Shown: positions 8,389-16,659 of the stretch, one piece after another
Position numbering within the stretch: the first letter of the stretch is position 1
How the letters are laid out: every line of letters begins with the position of its first letter
Assembly (NCBI RefSeq): GCF_000744095.1
Contig: NZ_JQLI01000001.1
Span: 124,001-188,000 of the forward strand
Source: Cupriavidus necator A5-1
Lineage (GTDB): Bacteria > Pseudomonadota > Gammaproteobacteria > Burkholderiales > Burkholderiaceae
Length of the DNA stretch: 64,000 nt
Direction of reading: 5' to 3'
Position numbers and translations under genes: made by a program
The notes under the pieces: model-generated
Told to the model about the DNA's origin: nothing
The model's input: the letters and a program-made list of their open reading frames with translations, nothing else
Database searches by the model: none

Positions 8389-8705
8389 ACGCGAAGAAAA
8401 TCAACGTTGTCGGTACAGTCGGTACCGGCGCCATTGGCCGGGGCATCGCCCAGATGCCGCGCAGGCAGGCCTGACCGTCGATCTGTACGACATCAACGCG
8501 CAAGATGTGGCTGCCGCGCGCCAGTAGCTGCAGGATACCTTCGCTAAGCTGGCCGACAAGGGCAAGATCAGCGCCGCCGACAGCGAAGCGGCGCTGGCAC
8601 GCGTCAAGGCATGCAACGCGCTGGAAGACCTGGCCGCCTGCGAAATGGTGGTGGAAGCGATCGTCGAAAAGCTGGAAGTAAAGCGCGATCTGGTCGCCAG
8701 CGGCG
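8389..8705 (+). pseudogene. 3-hydroxyacyl-CoA dehydrogenase remnant (N-terminal domain)
   Basis: Plus-strand sequence encodes VGTGAIGRGIAQ, the NAD-binding glycine motif of 3-hydroxyacyl/3-hydroxybutyryl-CoA dehydrogenases. After a frameshift near 8455 it reads QAGLTVDLYDINAQDVAAAR, then an in-frame TAG at 8525-8527, then LADKGKISAADSEAALARVK and VVEAIVEKLEVKRDLVA. The order matches PaaH/HbdA-type enzymes, but the catalytic and C-terminal domains are missing and there are at least two disabling lesions. It is an inactive fragment. Confidence 0.75.
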
Positions 8706-8926
8706 CGTGGGTGCCGCCGGATCATTCGGCGCAGTACACGCGTGCGGTGGAGCCGCTCGGAGCCCGCGCGGTCGCGTCTTCACGCAGACGGACGTGACGC
8801 CCGCTGCGCCGAAAGCCTGGCCACCGCGAGCACCAGCAGGCCGCCTGCCATCCCGAGGCAGCCGCGCACAGGCAGAGATCTTCGCTTCGCGCCGCATGCT
8901 CACGACCTCAGGCCGCTTTGTGGAGC

Positions 8927-9568
8927 CTACGCACCGTATGCCGCCATGAAGACCCGAACGGCCTCGCGCAGAAGAGCCCTGTTTTCCCGGGTATCCGGCA
9001 TCTCGAGCTTCAGCAGTCCGCGGATGTGCCCGGAGCCCAGGAACATCGACAGGAACAGGTCCGCCGCCTGAAGCGGGTTCCGCACCTTCAGCGTGCCCGC
9101 CGAGTCGGCACGGCGCAGGTATGCAGCCAGCTCGCCGTTCACACGCTCCGGGCCGTCCTTGTAGAACGCACGGCAGGCTTCCGGCTGCGCCCCCGCGACG
9201 CCGTAGACAGAGCGCAACGCGCCCAGGGCGTCGTCCCCGCGCGCCAGTGCGAGAAACCGGGCGCCGATCGCCAGCAGCGCCTTCTCCGGCTGGTCCGGGT
9301 CCAGCGCCCCGGCGCCCGGGACGCCAGCCACCACCGTCGCCGTCCTGTCGCGCACGACCGCCTGGAACAGCCTCTCCTTGGAGCCGAAGTTGCTGTACAC
9401 GGTCATCTTTGCCACACCGGCGTCCGCGGCGATGGCATCCACGCTGGCACGCTCCAGGCCATGCTCATTGAAGTGCCTTTGCGCCGCTTCCAGAATGCGC
9501 CGCAGGCGCTCGGGATCGCGTGGCCTCCCGCGTTGGGGCTTGGGAGCGGGAACTGGGGGGCGGGCCAT
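8927..9568 (-). CDS. TetR/AcrR-family transcriptional regulator
   Basis: From ATG 9568 (MARPPVPAP) the protein has 213 residues. The helix-turn-helix is VDAIAADAGVAKMTVYSNFG (about 43-62), followed by a TetR_C-type helical domain. An upstream in-frame extension to 9847 is rejected because it crosses the promoter region. A minus-strand TATAAT lies at 9601-9596, and an inverted-repeat operator covers the corresponding -35. A matching site sits before the flavoprotein gene on the other strand, so the protein probably represses both itself and that gene. Confidence 0.85.
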   Translation of the reverse strand: MARPPVPAPKPQRGRPRDPERLRRILEAAQRHFNEHGLERASVDAIAADAGVAKMTVYSNFGSKERLFQAVVRDRTATVVAGVPGAGALDPDQPEKALLAIGARFLALARGDDALGALRSVYGVAGAQPEACRAFYKDGPERVNGELAAYLRRADSAGTLKVRNPLQAADLFLSMFLGSGHIRGLLKLEMPDTRENRALLREAVRVFMAAYGA

Positions 9569-9611
9569 GGGCAGATTTAGTGGATTCGACAGTTCATTAT
9601 AGCTCGCGCGC

Positions 9612-9635
9612 ATTATTGGACTTATGGTCCAGTAA
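9612..9635 (-). promoter_or_regulatory. TetR operator 1 (tetR promoter side)
   Basis: The site begins ATTATTGGACT and contains the inverted repeat TGGAC-ttatg-GTCCA (9617-9631), ending AGTAA. It overlaps the expected -35 region for the TATAAT at 9601-9596 on the minus strand. It matches operator 2 at 18 of 24 positions. Confidence 0.6.
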
Positions 9636-9729
9636 CTGACGGCGGCCCGAGGAACCCCCATGACGCAACAGATACGACCGACTGGACCTCGCAGCAGGCG
9701 TGGCGGGCACCACCCGCGACGCCGCGGCG

Positions 9730-9857
9730 ATCGCGTGTCCATGCCGAGCAAACTCACGAAATAGGTCTCCGCCGCGCTGAGCAGGGTTACGAGGAACATC
9801 ACCCCCAACGGTGGGCAGGGCGAGCAGCGGCAGCAGCGGGCCATCAAGCAGGGCGGA
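9730..9857 (-). pseudogene. MATE-family efflux transporter remnant (N-terminus)
   Basis: On the minus strand, about 9855-9800 gives LLDGPLLPLLALPTVG. After a frameshift, about 9800-9736 gives VMFLVTLLSAAETYFVSLLG and then HAIAAA in another frame. This is the first amphipathic and membrane segment of MATE multidrug transporters, where AETYFVSxLG is diagnostic. Only about 45 residues remain. The fragment lies between the two TetR operators, so the regulator's original target may have been this efflux gene. Confidence 0.55.
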
Positions 9858-9885
9858 CTGTGGAAGATTAATTGGACTTGACAGT

Positions 9886-9914
9886 TTGCTATTCCCGTCT
9901 CACATTACTATACT
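9886..9914 (+). promoter_or_regulatory. Predicted promoter of the flavoprotein gene
   Basis: TTGCTA (9886-9891) and TATACT (9909-9914) are separated by 17 bp. The -10 lies inside operator 2, so repressor binding would block RNA polymerase. Confidence 0.45.
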
Positions 9915-9928
9915 TGTAGTCCAATAAT
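9905..9928 (-). promoter_or_regulatory. TetR operator 2 (flavoprotein side)
   Basis: Read on the minus strand the site starts ATTATTGGACTAC and ends ATAGTAA. It shares the first 11 and last 5 bases with operator 1 in the opposite orientation. It covers the -10 of the rightward promoter. Confidence 0.55.
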
Positions 9929-10060
9929 TAATCCGCCTATGACTTCCTCTTCTTGTAGCAGCCGCAGGCCGGCCCCGCTGCCCGTCTCGAGCGCGTAACG
10001 CTGGACGATATTGCGCGCCAGGCCCAGCCCGCCCCCATCCACAACACGGAGCTCATCACC

Positions 10061-10954
10061 ATGAATGACGTCATCATCATCGGCGGCAGCTTTGCCGGCC
10101 TCGCCGCCGCCCTGCAGCTCGGCCGTGCCCGCCGCAAGGTCACCGTTCTCGATACCGGCTTGCCGCGCAATCGCTTCGCCGGCCACTCGCATGGCCTGCT
10201 CGGCCACGATCACAAGCCACCGCTGGACATCCTAGCCGAGGCGCGTCAGCAACTGGCGCGTTATCCCACGATCAGGCTGGTCAGTGCCCGGGCCGACAGC
10301 GTCTCCGGCGCCATCGACCGTTTCTCCGTCCTTACTGGCGATGGCGAAAGCCTTGAGGCGCGCCGCCTGATCCTGAGCTATGGCGTCGCCGACCAGATGC
10401 CTGATGTTCCCGGCTTTGCCGAAAGCTGGGGCACGTCCATCGTGCCCTGCCCCTATTGCGACGGCTTTGAAGTCGCCGGCCAGCATTGGGGCCTCGTCTG
10501 GTCCGGCCCGCAGTCGCACCAGTCTGTCAGGCTGTTCCACGATTGGACCGACAAGTTGACTGTCTTCGCCGATGGTCACGACATTCCGCCCGATATCCAG
10601 GTCGATCTGACGCGCCGCACCATACCTGTTGTCGATGGCCGGATCATCGAGATCGCCCATCACAAGGGCCATATCACCACCGTCAATCTCGATACCCGCC
10701 GCAATATCGCGGTCGACATCCTGTTCGCCCATCCGCGCAACAAGCCGTCCGCAAGCCTGCATGAATCACTGGGCCTCGCCACGGTGGATACGCCCGTCGG
10801 CATCGCCCTCAAGGTCGACGAGCGCCGCCAAACCAGCATGCCCGGCATCTACGCCGCCGGCGATCTCGCCACGCCCTTCTTGCCCTCGGTCACGCTTGCA
10901 TCATCGCAGGGCGCGATGGCGGGTATCTTCGCCCAGCAGTCGATGCTGGTTTGA
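10061..10954 (+). CDS. NAD(P)/FAD-dependent oxidoreductase (thioredoxin-reductase fold)
   Basis: This 297-residue flavoprotein starts VIIIGGSFAGLAAALQLGRA, the FAD-binding GxGxxG-type motif (here GGSFAG). A redox-active CPYC lies in the middle (PCPYCDGFEV), and the C-terminal FAD motif is IYAAGDLA. The NADPH-binding glycine motif after CPYC is degraded (WGLVWSGPQS), which is unusual for true thioredoxin reductases and common in this TrxR-like subgroup. It is preceded by a TetR-operator-covered promoter. It probably acts in thiol/disulfide or small-molecule redox chemistry; the substrate is unknown. Confidence 0.82.
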   Translation: MNDVIIIGGSFAGLAAALQLGRARRKVTVLDTGLPRNRFAGHSHGLLGHDHKPPLDILAEARQQLARYPTIRLVSARADSVSGAIDRFSVLTGDGESLEARRLILSYGVADQMPDVPGFAESWGTSIVPCPYCDGFEVAGQHWGLVWSGPQSHQSVRLFHDWTDKLTVFADGHDIPPDIQVDLTRRTIPVVDGRIIEIAHHKGHITTVNLDTRRNIAVDILFAHPRNKPSASLHESLGLATVDTPVGIALKVDERRQTSMPGIYAAGDLATPFLPSVTLASSQGAMAGIFAQQSMLV

Positions 10955-11052
10955 GGGCATAGATTCCCGAGGGCGTGATCCGCAAGACCTGCCGCTAATC
11001 AGGTGTGTGCGTGGCGGGTCATGCCGGGCACTAGGCCTCATCATGGAGTGTT

Positions 11053-11514
11053 ATGAGCGTGCTTGAACTGAAGGTTCCTCCCCCCATCGTGGCGCTTGTC
11101 TTGGCGCTTCTTATGTGGCTGACGCCAGCCGTCGTGGGCCTTGTGCAGATTCCCTATCCGGCCCGCGTGCTCTGCGCTGTCGTTTTGGTGTGCGTCGGCC
11201 AAGGCATCAGCATCGCCGGAATGGTTGCGTTTCGGCGCGCCAAGACCACCGTGAACCCGGTTAAGGCAAGCTTGGCGTCCTCGTTGGTCATCCAAGGCGT
11301 GTACCGCTATACGCGCAACCCCATGTATGTCGGGCTCTTGCTTACCCTGTTGGCGTGGGCAGTGTTTCTGGTGAATCCACTCGCCGTCCTATGGGTGGTC
11401 GTGTACGTCCTTTACATCACTCGGTTCCAAATCATTCCGGAAGAACGTGTGTTGGCGTCTCTATTTGGGGCAGAGTACGAGGCTTACAAAGGGAGGGTAC
11501 GCAGATGGGTATGA
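11053..11514 (+). CDS. Isoprenylcysteine carboxyl methyltransferase-like membrane protein
   Basis: This 153-residue integral membrane protein has about four hydrophobic segments and the family signature YRYTRNPMYVGLLL followed by EERVLASLFGAEYEAY and a terminal RRW. This is the SAM-binding C-terminal module of the ICMT/PEMT superfamily (NnrU and related proteins). Bacterial members have mostly unknown methyl acceptors. It stands alone about 100 bases after the flavoprotein gene, and cotranscription is possible. Confidence 0.75.
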   Translation: MSVLELKVPPPIVALVLALLMWLTPAVVGLVQIPYPARVLCAVVLVCVGQGISIAGMVAFRRAKTTVNPVKASLASSLVIQGVYRYTRNPMYVGLLLTLLAWAVFLVNPLAVLWVVVYVLYITRFQIIPEERVLASLFGAEYEAYKGRVRRWV

Positions 11515-12223
11515 GGCCTGACGGGTCTGCAAGCACTTTCCCCTAAGTCAACCGCCTGACCAACGCTCCGGTTGACGCAGACAGCGCCGGTTCTCGGCTA
11601 AATTTTGCCTGGACAGCCGCTTAGTTGATATGGGTGCCTTCTGATTTTGAGGACTTGGAGCTGTCGTTGCCCCGAACCCCGGGATTGTGTGCAATTTGCA
11701 CGCGCATGTCGAACGGCCGCTTCTGGCCGATCTCGGTCCGATTGCCGCAGCGAAACCGCGACCGTCTCTGACCGACCCTTGTCGGTCACTCGACGGTGCA
11801 GGCACCAGCGGCCGGATCGGCCGAAGAGCGGGCGTTCGTTGTGCCTCTTCTTATCCTCCTGGACGATGAGATGCGCTTCTCGCTCACACTTACGGTGGGG
11901 CCCCACTGGCCGCGAGAAGATCGAGAAGAATGCCGATGGCGGTCGCATCATGGTCATCGACGGCGCAAACTACCCTTCGCCAAGCGGACGTCAAGCAGCG
12001 GGTACGCCGTTGCCAAGGGTACATAGAGAACGTCAAGCGGACTGCCTGCGGGGCTGCGCGCATTGACCGACATGATCCGCGAATCCGCTGACGCGAACCT
12101 CGAGCGCGTGGCCGGGGAGAAGAAACGTCGCTCGCCGCCGGCGCATGGCACGCGGCGCTGATGCGCTATCTTCGCGCGTTGGCGTACTGCTCGAACGACC
12201 GCTCGAGACGCGACATCGGACCC
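11515..12223. other. Long non-coding stretch
   Basis: About 700 bases lie between the methyltransferase-like gene and the converging HxlR gene. I see overlapping high-GC frames on both strands but no motif, start signal or IS end that I recognise. Confidence 0.45.
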
Positions 12224-12721
12224 CTATTTCCTCTTGAAGACAGCGCGTCGTTCTGCGCGCTCCGTCGCAAATTGACTGCCAAGCGACGCATCCAGGTCCT
12301 CTCGCTGCACCTCGATCCCGCATTGCGGACACACACTGGCGAGACCCACATCGTGGCCGCACTCACGATGCACAAAGTGCATGGCGACTTCTTCGTTGTC
12401 ATCTTTGCACCATGTTTCTCCCCACGCCCGCAATGCGTAAACGACGGGATAGAAAGCCCACCCCTTTTGGGTCAGACGATACTCATAACGCAGCGGCCAC
12501 TCGGTGTATGGTTGACGCTCAACCATGCCATCCGCCTCAAGCGCCTTCAAACGCGTAGCGAGCATCTGAGGCGTCGCATTCGTCTGGATCTGTATCTCTT
12601 CGAAACGCGTTTCACCCATGTACAGCTCCCGGAGCACCAGGACTGTCCACCGGTCGCCGACGATATCCATCGAGCGCGCCACCGGACACACCGTATTTGC
12701 CTTCTCCGTCACACGTGCCAC
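12224..12721 (-). CDS. HxlR-family winged-helix transcriptional regulator
   Basis: This 165-residue protein has the HxlR hallmark: an N-terminal cysteine (CPVARSMDIVGDRWTVLVLR), then a winged helix (RFEEIQIQTNATPQMLATRL) and the wing (PLRYEYRLTQKG). The C-terminal extension carries a cysteine cluster (ECGHDVGLASVCPQCG) that could form a small zinc knuckle, which occurs in longer HxlR members. It is divergent from the isochorismatase-ALDH operon with two matching operators between them. The reactive N-terminal cysteine suggests electrophile or redox sensing. Confidence 0.88.
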   Translation of the reverse strand: MARVTEKANTVCPVARSMDIVGDRWTVLVLRELYMGETRFEEIQIQTNATPQMLATRLKALEADGMVERQPYTEWPLRYEYRLTQKGWAFYPVVYALRAWGETWCKDDNEEVAMHFVHRECGHDVGLASVCPQCGIEVQREDLDASLGSQFATERAERRAVFKRK

Positions 12722-12738
12722 AACTGATCTCCAGTGTT

Positions 12739-12755
12739 ACTATTATTTTCATAGT
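12739..12755 (+). promoter_or_regulatory. HxlR operator 1
   Basis: The 17-bp sequence ACTATTATTTTCATAGT carries ACTAT/ATAGT inverted arms and lies 18 bases upstream of the HxlR start. It differs from operator 2 at one position only. Confidence 0.7.
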
Positions 12756-12859
12756 AGCACAGCACGCGATGTCACAATCCTCCCAGATCGAGCTGCACGC
12801 GACCACGTCCGATATGCCGCTCGCGAGCAGTTCAGCCAGAAGTCTCTGTTTTTCTTTAC

Positions 12860-12876
12860 ACTATGATTTTCATAGT
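12860..12876 (+). promoter_or_regulatory. HxlR operator 2
   Basis: The 17-bp sequence ACTATGATTTTCATAGT (ACTATGA/TCATAGT arms) lies about 105 bases upstream of the isochorismatase-family start. It is the better palindrome of the pair. The two copies, 121 bp apart, could allow looping or independent control of the two divergent promoters. Confidence 0.7.
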
Positions 12877-12981
12877 TATACTTCGTCGTATCGATGTGTG
12901 AGACGTCACGCACCACTCAAGCAGCCGGCGCCACTGCGAAATGCGACTCCGATCGGACCTACCCCTGAATGGAGAACCGAA

Positions 12982-13626
12982 ATGACTAATCCTGTGTATC
13001 CCGAGGAGCGAACCGGCCTGCTGCTGGTGGACCCGTACAACGACTTCCTTTCGGATGGCGGCAAGCTGTTCCCGATGGTCAAGGACGTCGCCAACGACGT
13101 CGGACTGCTCGACAACCTGCGCGCTTCGGTGGCGGCAGTACGCAAAGCCGCCCTCCAGGTCTTCTACGTGCCGCATCGTCGCTGGCAACCCGGCGACTAC
13201 GACCACTGGGACCACCCGAATCCGACGCAACGACTGGTGCAGAAGCGTCACACCTTTGCAAAGGGCGCGTGGGGCGGCGAATGGCATCCTGACTTCGTGC
13301 CGCAAGACGGCGACATCATCATTCAGGAACACTGGGCCCAGAGCGGCTTTGCCAACACCGATCTCGACTTCCAGTTGAAACAGCAAGGCATCACGCACGT
13401 GATCGTCGTCGGCCTGCTGGCGAATACCTGCATCGAATCGACGGCGCGCTTCGCCATGGAGCTCGGCTATCACGTCACGCTCGTGCGCGATGCCACGGCC
13501 GCCTTCAGCAAGGAAATGATGCACGCCGCGCATCACCTGAACGGGCCGACGTTTGCCCACGAAATCCTGACGACCGCCGAACTGGTTGCCGCCCTTCCCG
13601 TGGCATCGCAGGAGAGCGCAGCATGA
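12982..13626 (+). CDS. Isochorismatase-family cysteine hydrolase
   Basis: The start at ATG 12982 is preceded by GGAG and gives 214 residues. The catalytic Asp17 is in LLLVDPYNDF and the nucleophile Cys150 is in GLLANTCIESTARFAMELGY. At the place where the family's catalytic lysine normally lies, the sequence reads IIIQEHWAQSGF, so the lysine appears replaced by Gln115. The stop overlaps the next start by four bases (ATGA), so it is translationally coupled to the aldehyde dehydrogenase. It probably hydrolyses an amide or similar bond; the substrate is unknown. Confidence 0.85.
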   Translation: MTNPVYPEERTGLLLVDPYNDFLSDGGKLFPMVKDVANDVGLLDNLRASVAAVRKAALQVFYVPHRRWQPGDYDHWDHPNPTQRLVQKRHTFAKGAWGGEWHPDFVPQDGDIIIQEHWAQSGFANTDLDFQLKQQGITHVIVVGLLANTCIESTARFAMELGYHVTLVRDATAAFSKEMMHAAHHLNGPTFAHEILTTAELVAALPVASQESAA

Positions 13627-15200
13627 ACCTCACCGGAAATCTCCTGATAGGCGCGCAGGAAGTGGGCGCCATGGCGGGCACCATGCAGGCGCTCAATCCC
13701 GCGACCAATCTCAAGTTCGCACCAGATTTCGCATTCGGCGGCATCGACGAGGTCGACCGCGCGGCGCAACTGGCCGACGAAGCCTTCGACAGCTACAACA
13801 GCACGAGCCTTGAGGTGCGGGCAACTTTCCTGGAACGCATTGCCGAAGGGATCGGCGCCAATGCACCGGCACTGGCCCAACGCGCCGCGCTGGAAACCGG
13901 CCTGCCGGCCGCGCAGCTCGAAGCAGAAGCCACCAAGGCCGCCACCCAGTTCCGGCAGTTCGCAACGGTTGTGCGCCAGGGGCGCTTTCGACAGGCAACG
14001 ATAGATTCCGCCCAACCCGAGCGTCAGCCGCGTCCGCGCATGGATCACCGTATGCAGAAGATCGGGCTCGGTCCGATTGCGATCTTCGGCGCAAGCAATT
14101 TCCCGATCTCGTACTCGGTCGCTGGCGGCGACACCGCATCGGCGCTGGCAGCAGGCTGCCCTGTTATCCTGAAGGCACACAACGCCCATCCCGGCGCATC
14201 GGAAATTATGGGACGCATCATCCAGCAAGCGGTGAAGGACGCCGGCCTGCACGAGGGCGTCTTTTCGATGCTGCGTGGCGACGGCAATGCGATCGGCGAG
14301 GCGCTGGTGGACCATCCGCTTATCAAGGGCGTGACGTTCACGGGCTCGGAGGCGGGTGGCATGGCGCTATACCGCCGTGCACAGCAGCGTCCCGACCCGA
14401 TCCCGGTCTTCACCGAGATGACGAGCGTCAATCCCACCTTTGTACTGCCCATCGCACTGTTCTCGCGCGGTGGCGAGATTGGCGACGGTTTTGCCGAACG
14501 CATGCTGGTGAACGTGGGTCAGGCCTGCCTGAAGCCCGCGATCCTGCTGGCCATTGATGGTCTCGGCTACAGCGAACTGAAGCAGGCAATGATTGCCCGC
14601 GTCAACGCGATGCAGGCTCGCACCATGCTCACGCCCGGCATCAACCTGGCGTACCGCAAGAACGTCGATCGTCAGCTCGCTGCCGGCGCGGAGAAAATCG
14701 CCACGGGCGCCAATCCCGAAGGCGAATGGGACGGGCAGTCATACCTCTTCGAGGTCGATGGCGCACGCCTGCTTGAAGAGCCGGCCCTGCTCGAAGAAGT
14801 ATTCGGCCCGGCAGCGCTGCTGGTACGCGTGAAGGATGACGAGCAACTGGTCGCGATCGCCAGGCGCTTCCGCGGCCAGCTTTCAGCGACGATGCATATC
14901 GAGCGCGCCGATCATGCGCTGGCGGCCCGGCTTTTGCCTGTCCTTGAACGCCGCACCGGCCGCATCGTCGTCAATGCGTTCGCACATCCGCAGGAAGTCT
15001 CCTACGCATCGATTCACGGCGGTCCGTTTCCGGCCACCTCGGATAGCCGCTTCACCTCGGTCGGTATGAGCGCGATCGAACGTTTCCTCCGGCCTGTCTG
15101 CTACCAGGGCTTCCCCGACGAGCTATTGCCGCAAGCGCTCAAGCAGGACAATCCCAGCGGTTTCTGGCGCCTGACGGATGGCGAACTGTCGAAAGCCTGA
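13623..15200 (+). CDS. NAD(P)-dependent aldehyde dehydrogenase, 2,5-dioxovalerate (ketoglutarate semialdehyde) type
   Basis: This 525-residue protein has the length of alpha-ketoglutarate semialdehyde dehydrogenases. Visible elements are GPIAIFGASNFPISYSVAGG, the cofactor loop FTGSEAGG, the general base in FTEMTSVNPTF, and the catalytic cysteine in GQACLKPAI. The motif around the cysteine differs from the usual GQFCTNPG of KGSADH, so substrate preference may differ. It is coupled to the isochorismatase-fold hydrolase, suggesting sequential hydrolysis and semialdehyde oxidation under HxlR control. Confidence 0.83.
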   Translation: MNLTGNLLIGAQEVGAMAGTMQALNPATNLKFAPDFAFGGIDEVDRAAQLADEAFDSYNSTSLEVRATFLERIAEGIGANAPALAQRAALETGLPAAQLEAEATKAATQFRQFATVVRQGRFRQATIDSAQPERQPRPRMDHRMQKIGLGPIAIFGASNFPISYSVAGGDTASALAAGCPVILKAHNAHPGASEIMGRIIQQAVKDAGLHEGVFSMLRGDGNAIGEALVDHPLIKGVTFTGSEAGGMALYRRAQQRPDPIPVFTEMTSVNPTFVLPIALFSRGGEIGDGFAERMLVNVGQACLKPAILLAIDGLGYSELKQAMIARVNAMQARTMLTPGINLAYRKNVDRQLAAGAEKIATGANPEGEWDGQSYLFEVDGARLLEEPALLEEVFGPAALLVRVKDDEQLVAIARRFRGQLSATMHIERADHALAARLLPVLERRTGRIVVNAFAHPQEVSYASIHGGPFPATSDSRFTSVGMSAIERFLRPVCYQGFPDELLPQALKQDNPSGFWRLTDGELSKA

Positions 15201-15306
15201 TCGGGTTGCAGGCAGCGCGAACAGCGCCAGTAGTCTGCCTGCGCCGCAAGGGCGCGGGCCACGAAATCATGGTACGTAGCAACGATTTACGCATAGGAGA
15301 TTTCCC

Positions 15307-15624
15307 ATGCAGTTTCTTGTCCTAGTCTCTCTCGCCGTCCCCACTTCCCAACAGACGCCCACACGCGACGAGCGCGAAGCCGAGTTCGAGGTCATCCGGC
15401 ACCTCTATGTCGATAGCATCGTCAGGCAGATCTGGCTGCGGGGCGATGGTGGCGCATGCATCATTGCCGAGAGCGAAGATGCAGAGACCCTCTGGACCAA
15501 GTTTTCCACCTTACCTTTGGTGAAATCTGGGTACCTTCAACCCCCAAAGGTAATTGCACTGAAGCCGTATGCCGGTTTTGGCCAGACCATATCAAACTCT
15601 GACTTTCAAGGAAATCGATTATGA
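15307..15624 (+). CDS. Muconolactone delta-isomerase-like dimeric alpha/beta-barrel protein
   Basis: This 105-residue protein starts MQFLVLVSLAVP and has the repeat structure of the muconolactone isomerase/YciI-like ferredoxin fold (strand, helix ERE..FEVIRHLYVDSIVRQIW, strand ACIIAES, helix, strand). A GGAG box precedes the ATG by 8 bases. It shares the direction of the isochorismatase-ALDH pair and overlaps the next small gene by four bases. The role in lactone isomerisation is inferred from fold similarity; many paralogues are uncharacterised. Confidence 0.65.
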   Translation: MQFLVLVSLAVPTSQQTPTRDEREAEFEVIRHLYVDSIVRQIWLRGDGGACIIAESEDAETLWTKFSTLPLVKSGYLQPPKVIALKPYAGFGQTISNSDFQGNRL

Positions 15625-15839
15625 CTACCAACATCGCCAAGCGTTTGGTATTCGCCGTCGCCCTGGTTGCTGCTGCTGCCGGTGCGCAGGCTGCCAGCCT
15701 GTCCCACGCGGGCGCGCGCGACATGTTCACAGACGTTGCCCGTTCGATAAACGATGCACGCGATCCGTACACCGACGGTGCGCGCACGGTGCAGGAACCG
15801 CGCAGCCCGTACTACGACGGCGCCCACACATATCGCTGA
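15621..15839 (+). CDS. Small secreted protein with a twofold PY-DGA repeat
   Basis: This 72-residue protein has a clear Sec signal peptide (KRLVFAVALVAAAAGAQA, cleavage after about residue 24). The mature peptide contains two copies of a short motif, DPYTDGARTV and SPYYDGAHTY. It is acidic/aromatic and contains no cysteine. It starts within the last four bases of the preceding gene. I do not recognise the family; a periplasmic location is the only supported statement. Confidence 0.65.
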   Translation: MTTNIAKRLVFAVALVAAAAGAQAASLSHAGARDMFTDVARSINDARDPYTDGARTVQEPRSPYYDGAHTYR

Positions 15840-16037
15840 ACGATTACGGCGCGCATCTCGTGCCCATAACCATGACGCTCCGGCCCGGACTAGGGCATTC
15901 GAACGTCATGGAGATTCCTAATGCTCATCCCGATGCTCACTTCCACGAGGCATCCGCCATGGAAGCGAAGCATCGCGGCCGACCACGGGGACGTTGGCCG
16001 CATCCAGCCAATCCCATCCCTCTGAAGGAGTTCTATT

Positions 16038-16652
16038 GTGAAGACTATTGCCACGAACGACATGAAGCTCGAAGTTGTCGTCATCCCCGTTTCGGACGTG
16101 GATCGAGCCAAGCGCTTCTACGGCCGCCTGGGCTGGAAGCTCGACGCTGACTTCCCTAAGGGCGACGCGTTTCGGGTCCTGCAGTTCACGCCTCCAGGCT
16201 CGTCGGGTTCGATCCACTTCGGCACGGGAATCACGTCCGCCGTGCCGGGCTCGGCACAGGGACTCTATCTCGTCGTGTCCGACATCGAGGCAGCTCGCGC
16301 CGAGCTCGTAGATCGCGGTGTCGACGTTAGCGAAGTGTTCCACCGTTCCGTCGGTGAACCCCCGCAGGATGGCCCGCATCCGCAGCGCCAGACCTACTCC
16401 TCGTATGCAACGTTCAGCGACCCGGACGGCAATAGCTGGCTGCTGCAGGAGGTCACCGCACGATTGCCCGGACGCGTGAATGCGGACACGACATTCGCCT
16501 CGTCGACGGAACTCGCGGCCGCGCTCCGGCGTGCGGCGGCTGCGCATGGCGAGCACGAGAAGCGCAACGGCGGCAAGCACGATGAGAACTGGCCGACCTG
16601 GTACGCTGAGTACATCATGCGGGAGCAGTCTGGCGAGGAGCTGCCGGAGTAA
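16038..16652 (+). CDS. VOC-family (glyoxalase/bleomycin resistance) protein
   Basis: This 204-residue protein has one vicinal-oxygen-chelate module at the N-terminus (VVVIPVSDVDRAKRFYGRLG, then GLYLVVSDIEAARAELVDRG, then FSDPDGNSWLLQEV). The metal-binding positions are only partly canonical. After about residue 145 comes a helical, charged tail with HDENWPTWYAEYIMREQSG, a C-terminal segment found in some VOC proteins that act as stand-alone oxygenase-like or binding proteins. It is a likely distal member of the HxlR-controlled gene group. Confidence 0.78.
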   Translation: MKTIATNDMKLEVVVIPVSDVDRAKRFYGRLGWKLDADFPKGDAFRVLQFTPPGSSGSIHFGTGITSAVPGSAQGLYLVVSDIEAARAELVDRGVDVSEVFHRSVGEPPQDGPHPQRQTYSSYATFSDPDGNSWLLQEVTARLPGRVNADTTFASSTELAAALRRAAAAHGEHEKRNGGKHDENWPTWYAEYIMREQSGEELPE

Positions 16653-16659
16653 GCGGCGG

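Noticed and set aside
10232..10762. A 176-codon minus-strand frame inside the flavoprotein gene
   Set aside because: Shadow of the 10061-10954 flavoprotein, whose FAD and CPYC motifs are clear.
15208..15242. Hairpin GCAGGCAG...CTGCCTGC after the aldehyde dehydrogenase
   Set aside because: The 8-bp stem has a long loop and no T-tract, so it is not convincing as a terminator.
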